Positions 25,794 to 35,468 of a DNA stretch of 64,000 nt are shown piece after piece. Made by a program: the position numbers and the translations under genes. The notes below the pieces were generated by a model. That model was given only the letters and a program-made list of their open reading frames with translations, ran no database searches and had not been told where the DNA came from. The stretch comes from Luteirhabdus salina (lineage in GTDB: Bacteria > Bacteroidota > Bacteroidia > Flavobacteriales > Flavobacteriaceae). How positions within the stretch are numbered: the first letter of the stretch is position 1; every line of letters starts with the position of its first letter. The stretch spans positions 625,064-689,063 of the forward strand of contig JALAHT010000001.1 of NCBI GenBank assembly GCA_025384855.1. The letters run 5' to 3'.

Positions 25794-26546
25794 ATGAACT
25801 ATATAAAGCTACTTAACGCGGCTTTTGAGAAGTTCTATTTTGATGACCGCCTAAATCCCACCCATATCAGTTTGTATATGGCACTGTTCCAAGAATGGAA
25901 CAGTTGCCGTTTTATGGATGAATTCTACGTGAACCGTAGGGAACTAATGCGCTGTGCTAAAATCGGTTCAAAATCTACTTACCATAGATGCATTGTGGAT
26001 TTAGATACTTGGCAATATCTGTCCTATTATCCTTCCAACAATCCTTACAAAGGTAGTAAAATCAAGATGTCCATAATTGGTACAAGTAGCGAACCAGTTA
26101 TGGGACAGTACCATCCCGAATTAGAACTGCTTGCAGAACAGTACTATCCCAGAGGTGTACCACTAGAGGGACACCACCATCCCAAAAACGGACAAGTTGT
26201 GTACCAAAACCATCCCATAGGTGGACAAGCATTGGTATCTAATATAAACAATACCAAACAAGAAAACAATATAAAACAGCCAAATGGCAGGCAGTCCGTT
26301 ATTTTATTTTTTGAAGAAAAAGGTTTTGATGCTGATGAAGCAAAAAAATTCTATGAGCACTATGCAGATCGGGAATGGAAAACAAGTGATGGAAAGCCAA
26401 TACGAGATTGGCGCTCATTGGCCACAAATTGGATGGATAGAACTGAGCTTTTCGAAGAAGAAAACAGACCAAACAAAAAACAGGCATCCCAAATCAAGGA
26501 CAACTTGCGGACCACTAAAAACAAAGATTATGGACAACCCCTCTAA
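25794..26546 (+). CDS. Element replication/maintenance protein (DnaD-like partner)
   Basis: A 250-aa protein. The N-terminal ~90 residues form a winged-helix type region seen in mobile-element replication proteins of Bacteroidota (LNPTHISLYMALFQEWN). A low-complexity middle (about 105-150) contains repeated HHP/GQ units, and the C-terminus (EKGFDADEAKKFYEHY...DWRSLATNWM) matches the tail found before DnaC-type loaders. Function is inferred from that tail and from the ATPase gene that overlaps its end by 17 bp. Confidence 0.6.
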   Translation: MNYIKLLNAAFEKFYFDDRLNPTHISLYMALFQEWNSCRFMDEFYVNRRELMRCAKIGSKSTYHRCIVDLDTWQYLSYYPSNNPYKGSKIKMSIIGTSSEPVMGQYHPELELLAEQYYPRGVPLEGHHHPKNGQVVYQNHPIGGQALVSNINNTKQENNIKQPNGRQSVILFFEEKGFDADEAKKFYEHYADREWKTSDGKPIRDWRSLATNWMDRTELFEEENRPNKKQASQIKDNLRTTKNKDYGQPL

Positions 26547-27192
26547 AATTATTGAAGGTGGCGTAGAATATTCACTGGGCAAGTTTGATGGAAAAAGCGT
26601 GATGTATGACTTTCCAAAAATCCTAATTTATTTGAACGCCAAGGGCAAATTGTTATTTGGTAAAAATTTTAAGATTTACGATGAAGATAAAAGTATACTA
26701 CTGAAGCTATGTTCTTACTTCATTAAGGATAAAGAGAATTGTGAAACCTACGGAATTGACATCGAAAAAGGCATCCTGCTTTCAGGCCCTGTTGGTTGTG
26801 GTAAGACCAGCTTGATGAAATTATTACGACATATCGTCCCAATGCAACGACCCTATGAAATGATTCCCTGTAGAAACGTGACGTTCAGCTTTAACCATTT
26901 GGGCTTTAAAACGGTCGAAGAATATGGCAATACCAAATTCTACTGTTTTGATGATTTAGGTATAGAACCTGCCGGTCGGTTTTACGGCAAGGATTTAAAT
27001 GTAATGGGTGAAGTACTACTCTCTCGCTATGAACTTTATCTGGATACCAAATATAAAATTAAAACACACGCCACTACAAACCTAAATGCTGAAGAGCTGG
27101 AAGAGCGTTATGGTAATCGTGTACGTAGCAGAATGCGAGAATTGTTTAATCTCATTGCTTTTGAAACTAAGGCTAGAGATAAGCGGAAGTGA
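26530..27192 (+). CDS. DnaC/IstB-like P-loop ATPase
   Basis: A 220-aa ATPase starting at the ATG at 26530; the frame is open further upstream, but that part lies inside the previous gene. Walker A GPVGCGKTS (about residues 91-99), Walker B FYCFDDLG, and sensor residues in HATTNLNAEEL and YGNRVRSRM fit the helicase-loader type AAA+ proteins. It overlaps the previous gene by 17 bp, so translational coupling is likely. It probably loads a helicase or helps element replication. Confidence 0.78.
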   Translation: MDNPSKIIEGGVEYSLGKFDGKSVMYDFPKILIYLNAKGKLLFGKNFKIYDEDKSILLKLCSYFIKDKENCETYGIDIEKGILLSGPVGCGKTSLMKLLRHIVPMQRPYEMIPCRNVTFSFNHLGFKTVEEYGNTKFYCFDDLGIEPAGRFYGKDLNVMGEVLLSRYELYLDTKYKIKTHATTNLNAEELEERYGNRVRSRMRELFNLIAFETKARDKRK

Positions 27193-27309
27193 ATTTTATG
27201 GAAAAACAGGGTCCAGTGCCTCATTAGCCTACTTTAAAAATAACTGAAAACTGTTTTCGTGAGCATTCGATTTTGCTATATTAGAGGCTATAACATTTCT
27301 TTTAAATCT

Positions 27310-29808
27310 ATGGCAGACCTATTCACACGACCTTCATCAAAAATTGATAATCAAGAACTCTTTTTTAAATTGTATAATACTAAAGATGAAGAAGATTTAT
27401 TAAACATAATAGACCTTTATCCTACAACATTTGATGACTCAAACTGGAAACCATTGGGTGGAAATTTCAGTAATTATGGTGTGGTAAAAAATCAACAATC
27501 AAGTCCTATTGCCGCGTTAATAGAAAAAGTCACTAATGCCATTGATGCTTTACTAACAAAAGAATGCATTCTTTCGGGAATTGACCCAAAATCTGACACT
27601 ACACCTAAATCTATGGACGAAGCCATTCAAAAATTTTATCCAGAAAATAATTGGGATTTATCTTCATTTCGCAAAGAACAAGCCGAGAATATTCAAATTA
27701 TTGCTGACGGTAAAGGACCAAGGAACCAGAAAAGCCAATATCCAACATCTGTAGTAGTTTATGATAACGGCGAAGGGCAGCATCCCGAAAAGTTTGAGGA
27801 CACCTTTCTCTCGCTACTTCGTGGTAATAAGAACGATATTCATTTTGTACAGGGTAAATACAATATGGGTGGAAGTGGTGCCATTGTATTCTGCGGAAAA
27901 AAGCGATACCAACTTATTGCTTCTAAAAGGTACACAAATGATGGTAATTTTGGATTTACCCTGGTACGTGAGCATCCTAAAAAAGAATCTGACCAAGCAA
28001 AAGAAACGTGGTATGAGTACTTACTAATTAATGAAAAAATCCCTTCGTTCACAGCTTCAAAACTAGACCTTGGTCTAAACAATCGTCAATTTGAAACAGG
28101 CACCATATTAAAACTCTATTCATATCAGTTTCCCAAGGGCTATTCCGGGTTTGCCCAAGACTTGAACCAGAGTATTAATGAGTTTCTATTTCAACCCGCA
28201 TTACCAATTTTAACAGTCGATACCGCTGAGCGCTATCCAAATAATAAAGTTCTGGAAAATGATTTATTCGGTTTAAAGAGGCGTTTAGCAGCTGAGGAAT
28301 CCGAATATTTAGCCGAAAGCTTTTCAGAGAATTTCTCGGATGATGTCTTCGGAAAAATGAAAGTATCCTGCTACGTGTTCAAAACCAAGGTAAAGGATTA
28401 TGACCTCAAGAAGACCAAAAAAATCATACAGGATAGATACTTTAAAAATTCAATGGCGGTGATGTTCTCACTTAATGGACAAACCCACGGGCATTACACC
28501 TCTGAATTTATTACGCGTTCGTTAAAGCTAAATCTATTGAAAAGTCATTTATTGATTCACGTGGACTGTACCGAGATGAAATATAACTTTCGGAAGGAAC
28601 TGTTTATGGCTTCCAGGGACAGGCTCAAGGACGGCGATGAAACTCAATTTCTGAGAAGTTATCTGGCAAAAAAATTGAGCTCAAAAGATGGAAGGTTGGC
28701 AGAAATAGAAAAACGCAGAAAACAAGCTGTAGATATTGATACGTCTTCAAATACAAGCGAATTACTCAAAAGTTTTACCAAAAATCTGCCACTTGATTCT
28801 GAGTTGGCAAAATTGCTGAACCAAACATTCAAGCTTGATATTAAAAAAGAAAAGAAAACTGAGGGAAGGAAGAATCGAACTTCAAATGAAAAAGAACCCA
28901 CAACTTTTGAGCCTAAGAGGTTTCCATCATTTTTTCGAATCGATACTAACAGTAAGGATAAAAAAGAAGTTGCTTCAATACCACTTAATGGTGAAAAATC
29001 GATTCGTTTTTCTACAGATGTAGCCAATGATTATTTTGATAGAATTGATGAACCTGGGGATTTAAGGGTTAGTGTACTCAACATAAAACCTAATGATTCT
29101 GATGGTGGAAATAAACCTGGTGAACCTAAAGAAATTGATGAAGTTTTTAACGTAGTAAAAAGTAGCCCAAACAAAGGAAAAATAAAAATTTCCCTTAACC
29201 CTAAAGACGAATTGAAAATTGGCGACAGCATTCAAATGAAAGCAAGCCTCTCATCACCAAATGGCAATATAGAGGAATTATTTTGGGTAAAAATTGCCGA
29301 CAACAACAAGCCAAAAAGCGAATCACCGAAAAAAGAAAGCGATAATGATTTGTTGGGATTGCCAAAGCTGGTCTTTATGTACAAGAGCACAGATGAGAAT
29401 TCTGATACGGACGTAACTTGGGAAGCGGTTGAAGAAGCCACGAGCCTCGATGTAGATTATTCTACTGTTATGATTCCGGATGCTGAAGGCGACTTATTAA
29501 ATCGCATTTTTATCAATATGGACAGTACCGTACTGAAAAATTTCAAATCCAAGGAAAAGAACATCAACCAAGAACAATTAGAATTAGCTAACCGCAAATA
29601 TTACACCTCGGTATATTTTCACACCTTGTTTCTTTATACAATCAGTAAAAATAGAGGCTATGAGATTAGGCAAAAAGTAGAGGGCAAAAATGAATTGGAA
29701 CACGTGGATTTAGGCCAATACCTAAAGGATTTGTTTGACCACTACTACTCAACCTTTATATTAAACTTTGGTGGTATGGAAGCTATGATGCAGGGAATTG
29801 GCGATTAA
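27310..29808 (+). CDS. GHKL-type ATPase, large (defence cassette, protein 1)
   Basis: An 832-aa protein from the ATG at 27310 (a GTG at 27259 would add 17 residues). The N-terminal half has the HSP90/MutL/gyrase ATPase fold: helix IEKVTNAIDALL (N box), VVVYDNGEGQHPEKF (G1) and GKYNMGGSGAIVFCG (G2). Then comes a transducer-like region, a Lys/Glu-rich linker (about 505-560 and 660-690) and a C-terminal helical domain. I do not recognise a named family. It precedes the XRE-controlled Ssp-like operon with the same orientation and a 135-bp gap that contains that operon's own promoter. Likely a member of the same defence cassette. Confidence 0.7.
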   Translation: MADLFTRPSSKIDNQELFFKLYNTKDEEDLLNIIDLYPTTFDDSNWKPLGGNFSNYGVVKNQQSSPIAALIEKVTNAIDALLTKECILSGIDPKSDTTPKSMDEAIQKFYPENNWDLSSFRKEQAENIQIIADGKGPRNQKSQYPTSVVVYDNGEGQHPEKFEDTFLSLLRGNKNDIHFVQGKYNMGGSGAIVFCGKKRYQLIASKRYTNDGNFGFTLVREHPKKESDQAKETWYEYLLINEKIPSFTASKLDLGLNNRQFETGTILKLYSYQFPKGYSGFAQDLNQSINEFLFQPALPILTVDTAERYPNNKVLENDLFGLKRRLAAEESEYLAESFSENFSDDVFGKMKVSCYVFKTKVKDYDLKKTKKIIQDRYFKNSMAVMFSLNGQTHGHYTSEFITRSLKLNLLKSHLLIHVDCTEMKYNFRKELFMASRDRLKDGDETQFLRSYLAKKLSSKDGRLAEIEKRRKQAVDIDTSSNTSELLKSFTKNLPLDSELAKLLNQTFKLDIKKEKKTEGRKNRTSNEKEPTTFEPKRFPSFFRIDTNSKDKKEVASIPLNGEKSIRFSTDVANDYFDRIDEPGDLRVSVLNIKPNDSDGGNKPGEPKEIDEVFNVVKSSPNKGKIKISLNPKDELKIGDSIQMKASLSSPNGNIEELFWVKIADNNKPKSESPKKESDNDLLGLPKLVFMYKSTDENSDTDVTWEAVEEATSLDVDYSTVMIPDAEGDLLNRIFINMDSTVLKNFKSKEKNINQEQLELANRKYYTSVYFHTLFLYTISKNRGYEIRQKVEGKNELEHVDLGQYLKDLFDHYYSTFILNFGGMEAMMQGIGD

Positions 29809-29874
29809 CACCAAGTGATTTCCTACCCTAATATCATAGCCCAAAAATAAAGTCATTATATCCCATCCCAAAAG

Positions 29875-29904
29875 TTGTTAATGGCTTAAATAATCCTATT
29901 TTTG
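29875..29904 (+). promoter_or_regulatory. Promoter of the XRE/Ssp-like operon
   Basis: TTG at 29875-29877, exactly 19 bp, then TATTTTTG at 29897-29904: a perfect match to the Bacteroidota consensus. Transcription should start near 29910. Confidence 0.7.
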
Positions 29905-29908
29905 TAAG

Positions 29909-29921
29909 GACAAATTTTGTC
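29909..29921. promoter_or_regulatory. Predicted XRE operator
   Basis: Perfect palindrome GACAAA-T-TTTGTC lying on the predicted transcription start, 4 bp after the -7 element and 22 bp before the XRE start codon. Its place predicts repression by the XRE protein encoded immediately downstream. Confidence 0.55.
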
Positions 29922-29943
29922 TCTAAAATAAAATTCAACAACG

Positions 29944-30264
29944 ATGGAAACATTGGGTGAATATCTCAGAACACTAAGAGAATTGCAAAATCTGCCTATA
30001 AGAAAAGTTGCAGCGGCACTAGATATAGACCAGTCAACACTTGGTAAATATGAGAGAAATGAGAGGCTTCCCAAAAGAGAACTTCTGTCAGACTTCGCCT
30101 CATTCTATAATGTTGCTGTTTCTGAATTGGAAAAAAAATACTTAACCGACAAGGTTGTGTTTACCCTTTTAGAGGAAGAAAATCCAGAGCGTATTTTAGT
30201 TGAATGTAAAGACAAATTGAACTATTTAAAAAATAAAAACGGCGAATCAAAAATAAATGAATAA
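29944..30264 (+). CDS. XRE-family HTH regulator of the defence operon
   Basis: A 106-aa protein with an N-terminal XRE (Cro/C1) helix-turn-helix, residues about 4-60 (LPIRKVAAALDIDQSTLGKYERNER), and a helical C-terminal tail. It is the first gene of the operon running to 37680 and overlaps the next gene by 8 bp. The palindrome on its own start site suggests autoregulation, as is common for restriction and defence systems that must delay nuclease expression after transfer. Confidence 0.85.
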   Translation: METLGEYLRTLRELQNLPIRKVAAALDIDQSTLGKYERNERLPKRELLSDFASFYNVAVSELEKKYLTDKVVFTLLEEENPERILVECKDKLNYLKNKNGESKINE

Positions 30265-31120
30265 ACTAACGTTTACAGGACACGAAACATTTCACTGTCG
30301 CCATTTTTGGTTGAAGAAGGGATACGATTATCTTTCCAAAGGACAGTCTTTCAAAAACCCTGATGCGGTAACAGCTTTAGGTGTTGGAAAAAATATGGTG
30401 ATGTCCATTAATTTCTGGTTAAAGGCTTTCGGCATAAATGACCGAGAAGACCAAGCCACTGCGTTTGCCAATAAAATCTTTAATAGTAATACAGGTTACG
30501 ACCCTTTTTTAGAGTATGAAGGTACTTTGTGGTTATTACACTATAAACTGTTAGACACAAACCTAGCCTCTATTTACCCTTTAGTTTTTAAGGAATTCAG
30601 AAAAAGTAGGGTTAATTCACAATTTACAACCCAACAGCTGCTTAGGTATTTGTTAAGGACAGCCACTAACAATGAAACCTCGATAGCTGAAAACTCTTTG
30701 AAAAACGACATCAAGGTATTTATAAAAACATACTATATAGCCGATAAGAACATTAAGGATATGGAAGACGATTTATCGTCCATCTTCATCGACCTCAATC
30801 TTATTACTAAAGTTACCGATACCGAGGAAGGTTCAGTTTTTCAATTGAAAGTAAGTGAGAGACCTGAGATACCCAAAGAAATATTTTACTTCCTAATCTT
30901 AGATAAATTCCCAGAGCTTGCGTCTATAAGTTTTGATGATATACAAAATAAGATAGGTGATGTGTTTGCTTGCTCTACCGAAGGTACCGAACTTAAAATT
31001 CAGGAAATATCGGAAGCTTTTAAAGATGTTGTTTATAAGAAGGATGCCGGAAGAAAAGAAATACAAATTAAAAATATCCCTAACAAGTGGGACATATTAG
31101 AACGTTACTATAATGTATAA
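30257..31120 (+). CDS. sspB: DUF4007 protein (SspB-like)
   Basis: A 287-aa protein with the clear DUF4007 start: FTGHETFHCRHFWLKKGYDY, then ALGVGKNMV and YDPFLEYEGTLWLLHY. The Glu, His and Gly residues are the family's conserved set. DUF4007 proteins occur beside PAPS-reductase-like sulfur genes; from memory, SspB, the DNA-nicking component of the SspABCD single-strand phosphorothioation system, belongs to this type, and I am only moderately sure of that. It overlaps the genes on both sides by 8 bp, so it is tightly coupled to the XRE gene and the large ATPase. Confidence 0.75.
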   Translation: MNKLTFTGHETFHCRHFWLKKGYDYLSKGQSFKNPDAVTALGVGKNMVMSINFWLKAFGINDREDQATAFANKIFNSNTGYDPFLEYEGTLWLLHYKLLDTNLASIYPLVFKEFRKSRVNSQFTTQQLLRYLLRTATNNETSIAENSLKNDIKVFIKTYYIADKNIKDMEDDLSSIFIDLNLITKVTDTEEGSVFQLKVSERPEIPKEIFYFLILDKFPELASISFDDIQNKIGDVFACSTEGTELKIQEISEAFKDVVYKKDAGRKEIQIKNIPNKWDILERYYNV

Positions 31121-34100
31121 GTTTACAACATCCACAAATATTGAGCGCGATGCCGTAAACGACATCCATTACGTAGTTACACCCAATGCAAAAAATGTTT
31201 TTGAAAGAATAGTTTCTGGATTTCAACAGGGACACCATTCCTTTAATATAATTGGCTCTTATGGTACTGGGAAGTCCAGTTTCCTTTGGGCTTTCGAAAA
31301 AAACCTTAATGACAGAAAACCTTATTTTGCTAATCTTAATGGCCAGTTTAAAGGGTTTGAGAAGTTTTCATTCTTAAAAATTATTGGGGAAGCCGCACCC
31401 TTGACAACAGTACTAAAGAAATCCTTTAAAGTTAAGGAAGACACAGCGAATTCCAGTCTTATTGAAACAATAGGCAAGCGTGCTGCATCACTTAAAGATA
31501 AGGGCGAAATATTGGTTATCCTAATTGATGAGTTCGGTAAATTTCTTGAATATGCAGCCAAACACAATCCAGATAGCGAATTATACTTCATACAGCAATT
31601 GGCGGAGTTGGTAAACGATTCCAATAGGAATATTATTTTGATCACAACGTTGCATCAAAATTTTGGTTCTTACGCCATTGACCTATCTCGAAATCAAAAG
31701 AACGAATGGGATAAAGTAAAAGGACGATTAATTGACATTTCGTTTGATGAGCCCATTGAGCAACTACTTTATTTAGCTTCAGAAAGAATAGAGGGTTTGA
31801 AAATTGAAAAACCAAAGAATATTGGTTTTGATAATTTATTCGATAAAATAAACGAAAGCAAGCTGGTTAGCAATTCAGAAACCCTGAATTACGATTTAGC
31901 CAATAAACTTTACCCTTTTGATATTCTCTCAGCAAATATTCTGGCTCAAGCTTTGCAAAAGTATGGTCAAAACGAAAGGTCTTTGTTCTCTTTTTTGGCT
32001 AACAGTCAAGTTTTCTTTGATAAAATAGATGAAGACAATCATACATTCTTTAATGTAGCTAATGTATTTGATTATCTAACACTTCATTTAACTAGTGAAT
32101 TAGAAGATAGATATTCAAACCCACACAAGCCTCAATGGAATACCATTGTAAAAGCATTGGATAAGGCAGAGGCTATTAACGATATAGGATATGAGCACTT
32201 AGCGAAAATCATCAAGACCATTGGTCTGGTAAACTTATTTGCAAAATCTTTCGGTAGGCTGGATAAAACTTTCCTAGAAAATTATGGTAAGTATGCCTTA
32301 AACATTCCTGATTCCGAAAAATATATTGAAAAGCTAATCAGTCAAAAAATAATCAAGTTCTATAATTATCGTAATAAGTTTTTCTTTATTGACGGAACGG
32401 ATGTTGATATAGAACAGGAATTGATTGACGCAAGTTCTCATATCGATACTACCATTAATATTGCTTCAAAAGCCAAATATTATTTTACGGAAAAATATCA
32501 TTTTGCCAAGGAAGCTTATTTTGAAATTGGTACACCAAGGTTCTTTAAGGTAAATGTATCGGATTACATAGATAACATTAAACCTGAAGGGGGAATTGAC
32601 GGCTACATACATATAATTCTCAATAAAGACATAAAACAAAAGGATTTAAAGAATACCGATGTGCAACAACCGGCACAACTATATGTACTTCTCAAAGACT
32701 TTGAATTTGTAAAGTCTTGTATCTATGAAATTGAAAAGATGGATTTTGTATTACAAAAGTATGCAGAGGACAATGTTGTAAAAAAAATACTAACGGAAGA
32801 GAAAGCCCACGAAATACAAAAATTGCAAAAACTTCTGGAGTACGGTATTTATGAAATATCCAATGCTGATTGGTTTTATGGTGGCAAAAAGCTTAAAATC
32901 GATTCAAAGGTAACCCTAAACAGAACCCTTTCATTAATAGCCAAAGAAGAATACCCTGAGACGCCTCGTTACTTAAATGAAATGGTAAACAAAGAGTATT
33001 TGAGCACCCCCATTTTAACGGCGCGCAAAAACCTTCTTAAAGATTTACTTAACCATAGTGAAGTTGAAAACTTAAATTATGACGACAGTAAATTTCCACC
33101 TCAAAAATCTATTTATTTAGGGCTTTTAAAAGAAACAGGAATACACCAAGCTCAAAACAGCACTTATGTTCTTACTGAGCCTACGGATTCCAGTTTTATA
33201 CCCCTTTGGAGGCATTGTAATAATTTCTTAGAAGACTCAAAACATATTAAAAAGAACCTGTCTGAATTATACGAATCGCTATCTAAACCACCATTTAAAC
33301 TTAAGAAGGGGTTCATAGATTTTTGGATTCCTATATTCCTTATTGTAAAAAATCAAGACTATGCACTATTTCACAAAGCTTCTGGATATGTCCCTTACCT
33401 AACTAGTGAAGTTCTTGACCTTGTGCATAAGAAACCTTCCGATTATGAACTGAAATCATATAAGATTGAAGGAGTAAGACTAAACCTTTTCAATAAATAT
33501 AAAGAGATTACAGGTGTTAATACATCTAGTAACAAGCCCGAAAGTTCGCTGATTTCTATTTTCAGTAGTTTCATAGCGTTTTATAATGCCCTACCAGATT
33601 ACGTTAAAAAAACCAATCGATTAAGTCCATCCTCTAAAGGCTTGAGGGATGCTATTGCATCTGCAAAGGACCCAGAAAATGCGCTACTATCAGAAATACC
33701 TAAAGGATTAGGATATAAAAACATTAACCTCGAAGAAAATGACAGTGAAATCCTAAATGACTTCATTGAACGCTTAAATGGGGCTATCAGTGAAATTAGA
33801 GTTGCTTACGAAGGCTTGTTAAACAGGTATGAAGAAAATATATGCGACGCTCTAAATCTGAAAATTAATGATTTTACAGATTACAAAAGTAAAATTCAAG
33901 CACGTTACAAGTCGTTGAAACCACATTTATTGATTCAAAAAGAAAAAGTTTTTCTTAACCGCATAATGTCCAAACTAGACGAACGTGATTCTTGGCTAAA
34001 ATCCATTGCTGATGTAATTCTTGGAAAGTCTATCGAGAAAATGACTGATGAGGACGAAGCCCTTTTGATGGACAATACAAGAAAGGTACTCTCAAATTTA

Positions 34101-34337
34101 GATAATCTATTGGAGTTACATTCTTTGGCAAATGAAACTGTAAATAATGAAATAGTACAATTTCAACTAACAGATATCTCAGGTAGAACCATAAAACAAA
34201 ATATCGTTCTGAGTGCTTCTGAAGAAAAGAAAGTTTCAAAATTACAGAAAGATTTAGCCAAGGTACTATCCAAAAATGACAAATTGAGTGCAGCTGCTAT
34301 AATTAGATATTTAAAAACTTTGCACGATGAAGGTTAA
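31113..34337 (+). CDS. sspC: Large P-loop ATPase (SspC-like)
   Basis: A 1074-aa protein. Walker A GSYGTGKSS at residues 48-56 and Walker B ILVILIDEFGK with D139-E140; sensor-like LITTLHQNFGSY follows. The middle and C-terminal thirds are mostly helical with no motif I know. The size and early P-loop recall the ATPases of defence systems such as BREX BrxC/PglY, but the operon position between DUF4007 and a PAPS-reductase-like gene points to the ATPase of an Ssp-type system. The subfamily is not proved by sequence. It overlaps the next gene by 11 bp. Confidence 0.7.
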   Translation: MYKFTTSTNIERDAVNDIHYVVTPNAKNVFERIVSGFQQGHHSFNIIGSYGTGKSSFLWAFEKNLNDRKPYFANLNGQFKGFEKFSFLKIIGEAAPLTTVLKKSFKVKEDTANSSLIETIGKRAASLKDKGEILVILIDEFGKFLEYAAKHNPDSELYFIQQLAELVNDSNRNIILITTLHQNFGSYAIDLSRNQKNEWDKVKGRLIDISFDEPIEQLLYLASERIEGLKIEKPKNIGFDNLFDKINESKLVSNSETLNYDLANKLYPFDILSANILAQALQKYGQNERSLFSFLANSQVFFDKIDEDNHTFFNVANVFDYLTLHLTSELEDRYSNPHKPQWNTIVKALDKAEAINDIGYEHLAKIIKTIGLVNLFAKSFGRLDKTFLENYGKYALNIPDSEKYIEKLISQKIIKFYNYRNKFFFIDGTDVDIEQELIDASSHIDTTINIASKAKYYFTEKYHFAKEAYFEIGTPRFFKVNVSDYIDNIKPEGGIDGYIHIILNKDIKQKDLKNTDVQQPAQLYVLLKDFEFVKSCIYEIEKMDFVLQKYAEDNVVKKILTEEKAHEIQKLQKLLEYGIYEISNADWFYGGKKLKIDSKVTLNRTLSLIAKEEYPETPRYLNEMVNKEYLSTPILTARKNLLKDLLNHSEVENLNYDDSKFPPQKSIYLGLLKETGIHQAQNSTYVLTEPTDSSFIPLWRHCNNFLEDSKHIKKNLSELYESLSKPPFKLKKGFIDFWIPIFLIVKNQDYALFHKASGYVPYLTSEVLDLVHKKPSDYELKSYKIEGVRLNLFNKYKEITGVNTSSNKPESSLISIFSSFIAFYNALPDYVKKTNRLSPSSKGLRDAIASAKDPENALLSEIPKGLGYKNINLEENDSEILNDFIERLNGAISEIRVAYEGLLNRYEENICDALNLKINDFTDYKSKIQARYKSLKPHLLIQKEKVFLNRIMSKLDERDSWLKSIADVILGKSIEKMTDEDEALLMDNTRKVLSNLDNLLELHSLANETVNNEIVQFQLTDISGRTIKQNIVLSASEEKKVSKLQKDLAKVLSKNDKLSAAAIIRYLKTLHDEG

Positions 34338-35457
34338 ACACGTACTTGGAATTTCTGGAGGAAAAGATAGCGCCGCACTAGCACTTTATCTTAAAAATCT
34401 ATATCCCACTTTGGATGTAGACTATTATTCTTGCGACACAGGAAAAGAATTAAAAGAAACCTATGAACTTATAGAAGCCTTAAACAGCAGGTTAGGTAAA
34501 GACATTAAAACAATTTTTGCTGTCGAACCGGAAAAAGAAACCCCGTACAAAACCACATTTGACCATTTTCTAGCTGAATATGGTGGTTATCTTCCCTCTT
34601 CAACTGCAAGATGGTGCACCAAAAAACTAAAGTTAGAACCCTTTGAGAAATACATTGGTGATGAGCCTACAATATCATACGTGGGAATACGAGGAGATGA
34701 AAACAGGGAGGGCTATATATCCAAAAAAACCAACGTGCAATCTATTTTTCCGTTTAGAAAAAATATTTGGAGCGAAGACGTTATAAAAGAAGTGTTGGCT
34801 AATAATAATATTCCAAAGATTGCAAAACTTTATAACAGTCTAAGTCCAGACCATTTAAAGGAAGATATTATCAATAGGGTCAATCAGCCTATTTCACCGA
34901 ACTTTAGGCAAGGGCAAAAATTAGAATTCCTTTTAAATAGTGATGTAAAATTATTTAATCGGGTGGTATTTGAGTATTTAAAAGAAAACACCGATTATCC
35001 TGTAGGCCTTTTAGAAGAATTCCCTTTAATAGATAATGATGAAGTTTTGGTATTGGACGACATCTTTAAAATACTAGACGAGAGTGGTGTTGGCATACCA
35101 GCGTACTATATAAAAAAATCATACCAAGTAGAAATTGATGGTAAAATAGAAACTGGCACCTATTCTCGAAGCAGGTCGGGTTGTTTCTTTTGTTTTTACC
35201 AGCAAAAAATAGAATGGGTTTGGCTCTTGGAAAATCATCCAACCTTATTTAAAAAAGCTATGGTATATGAAAAAGACGGTTATAACTGGATGGATAGCGA
35301 GACCTTGGAAGAGCTATCTAAACCAGAACGAGTTAAAGCCATTAAGAAAGAACATTTTACGAGAATGAAAAGGCAGCTTAGCAAAAGAACTACCAACAGT
35401 TGGAAAGATGAAATTATTGAAGCGGAAGGTCTTGGTTGTGCTAGCTGCTTCATTTAA
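34327..35457 (+). CDS. sspD: PAPS-reductase-family ATP pyrophosphatase (DndC/SspD-like)
   Basis: A 376-aa protein. The PP-loop SGGKDS (residues 10-15) binds and splits ATP to AMP and pyrophosphate; STARWCTKKLK (Cys97) is typical of the PAPS-reductase fold. Further Cys residues (C286 and C289 in SGCFFCFYQQ) could, with Cys97, hold an Fe-S cluster as in DndC; the extreme C-terminus adds a C-x2-C pair. In Dnd and Ssp systems this enzyme activates the DNA backbone for sulfur insertion, taking sulfur from a cysteine desulfurase, and one is encoded downstream on the other strand. It is not an assimilatory sulfate reductase: no sulfate-assimilation genes are near. Confidence 0.82.
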   Translation: MKVKHVLGISGGKDSAALALYLKNLYPTLDVDYYSCDTGKELKETYELIEALNSRLGKDIKTIFAVEPEKETPYKTTFDHFLAEYGGYLPSSTARWCTKKLKLEPFEKYIGDEPTISYVGIRGDENREGYISKKTNVQSIFPFRKNIWSEDVIKEVLANNNIPKIAKLYNSLSPDHLKEDIINRVNQPISPNFRQGQKLEFLLNSDVKLFNRVVFEYLKENTDYPVGLLEEFPLIDNDEVLVLDDIFKILDESGVGIPAYYIKKSYQVEIDGKIETGTYSRSRSGCFFCFYQQKIEWVWLLENHPTLFKKAMVYEKDGYNWMDSETLEELSKPERVKAIKKEHFTRMKRQLSKRTTNSWKDEIIEAEGLGCASCFI

Positions 35458-35468
35458 AATATAAATAT

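Noticed and set aside
26284-26529. Upstream extension of the DnaC-like ATPase
   Set aside because: This part is inside the preceding gene in another frame and has no ATPase-family similarity; the ATG at 26530 fits.
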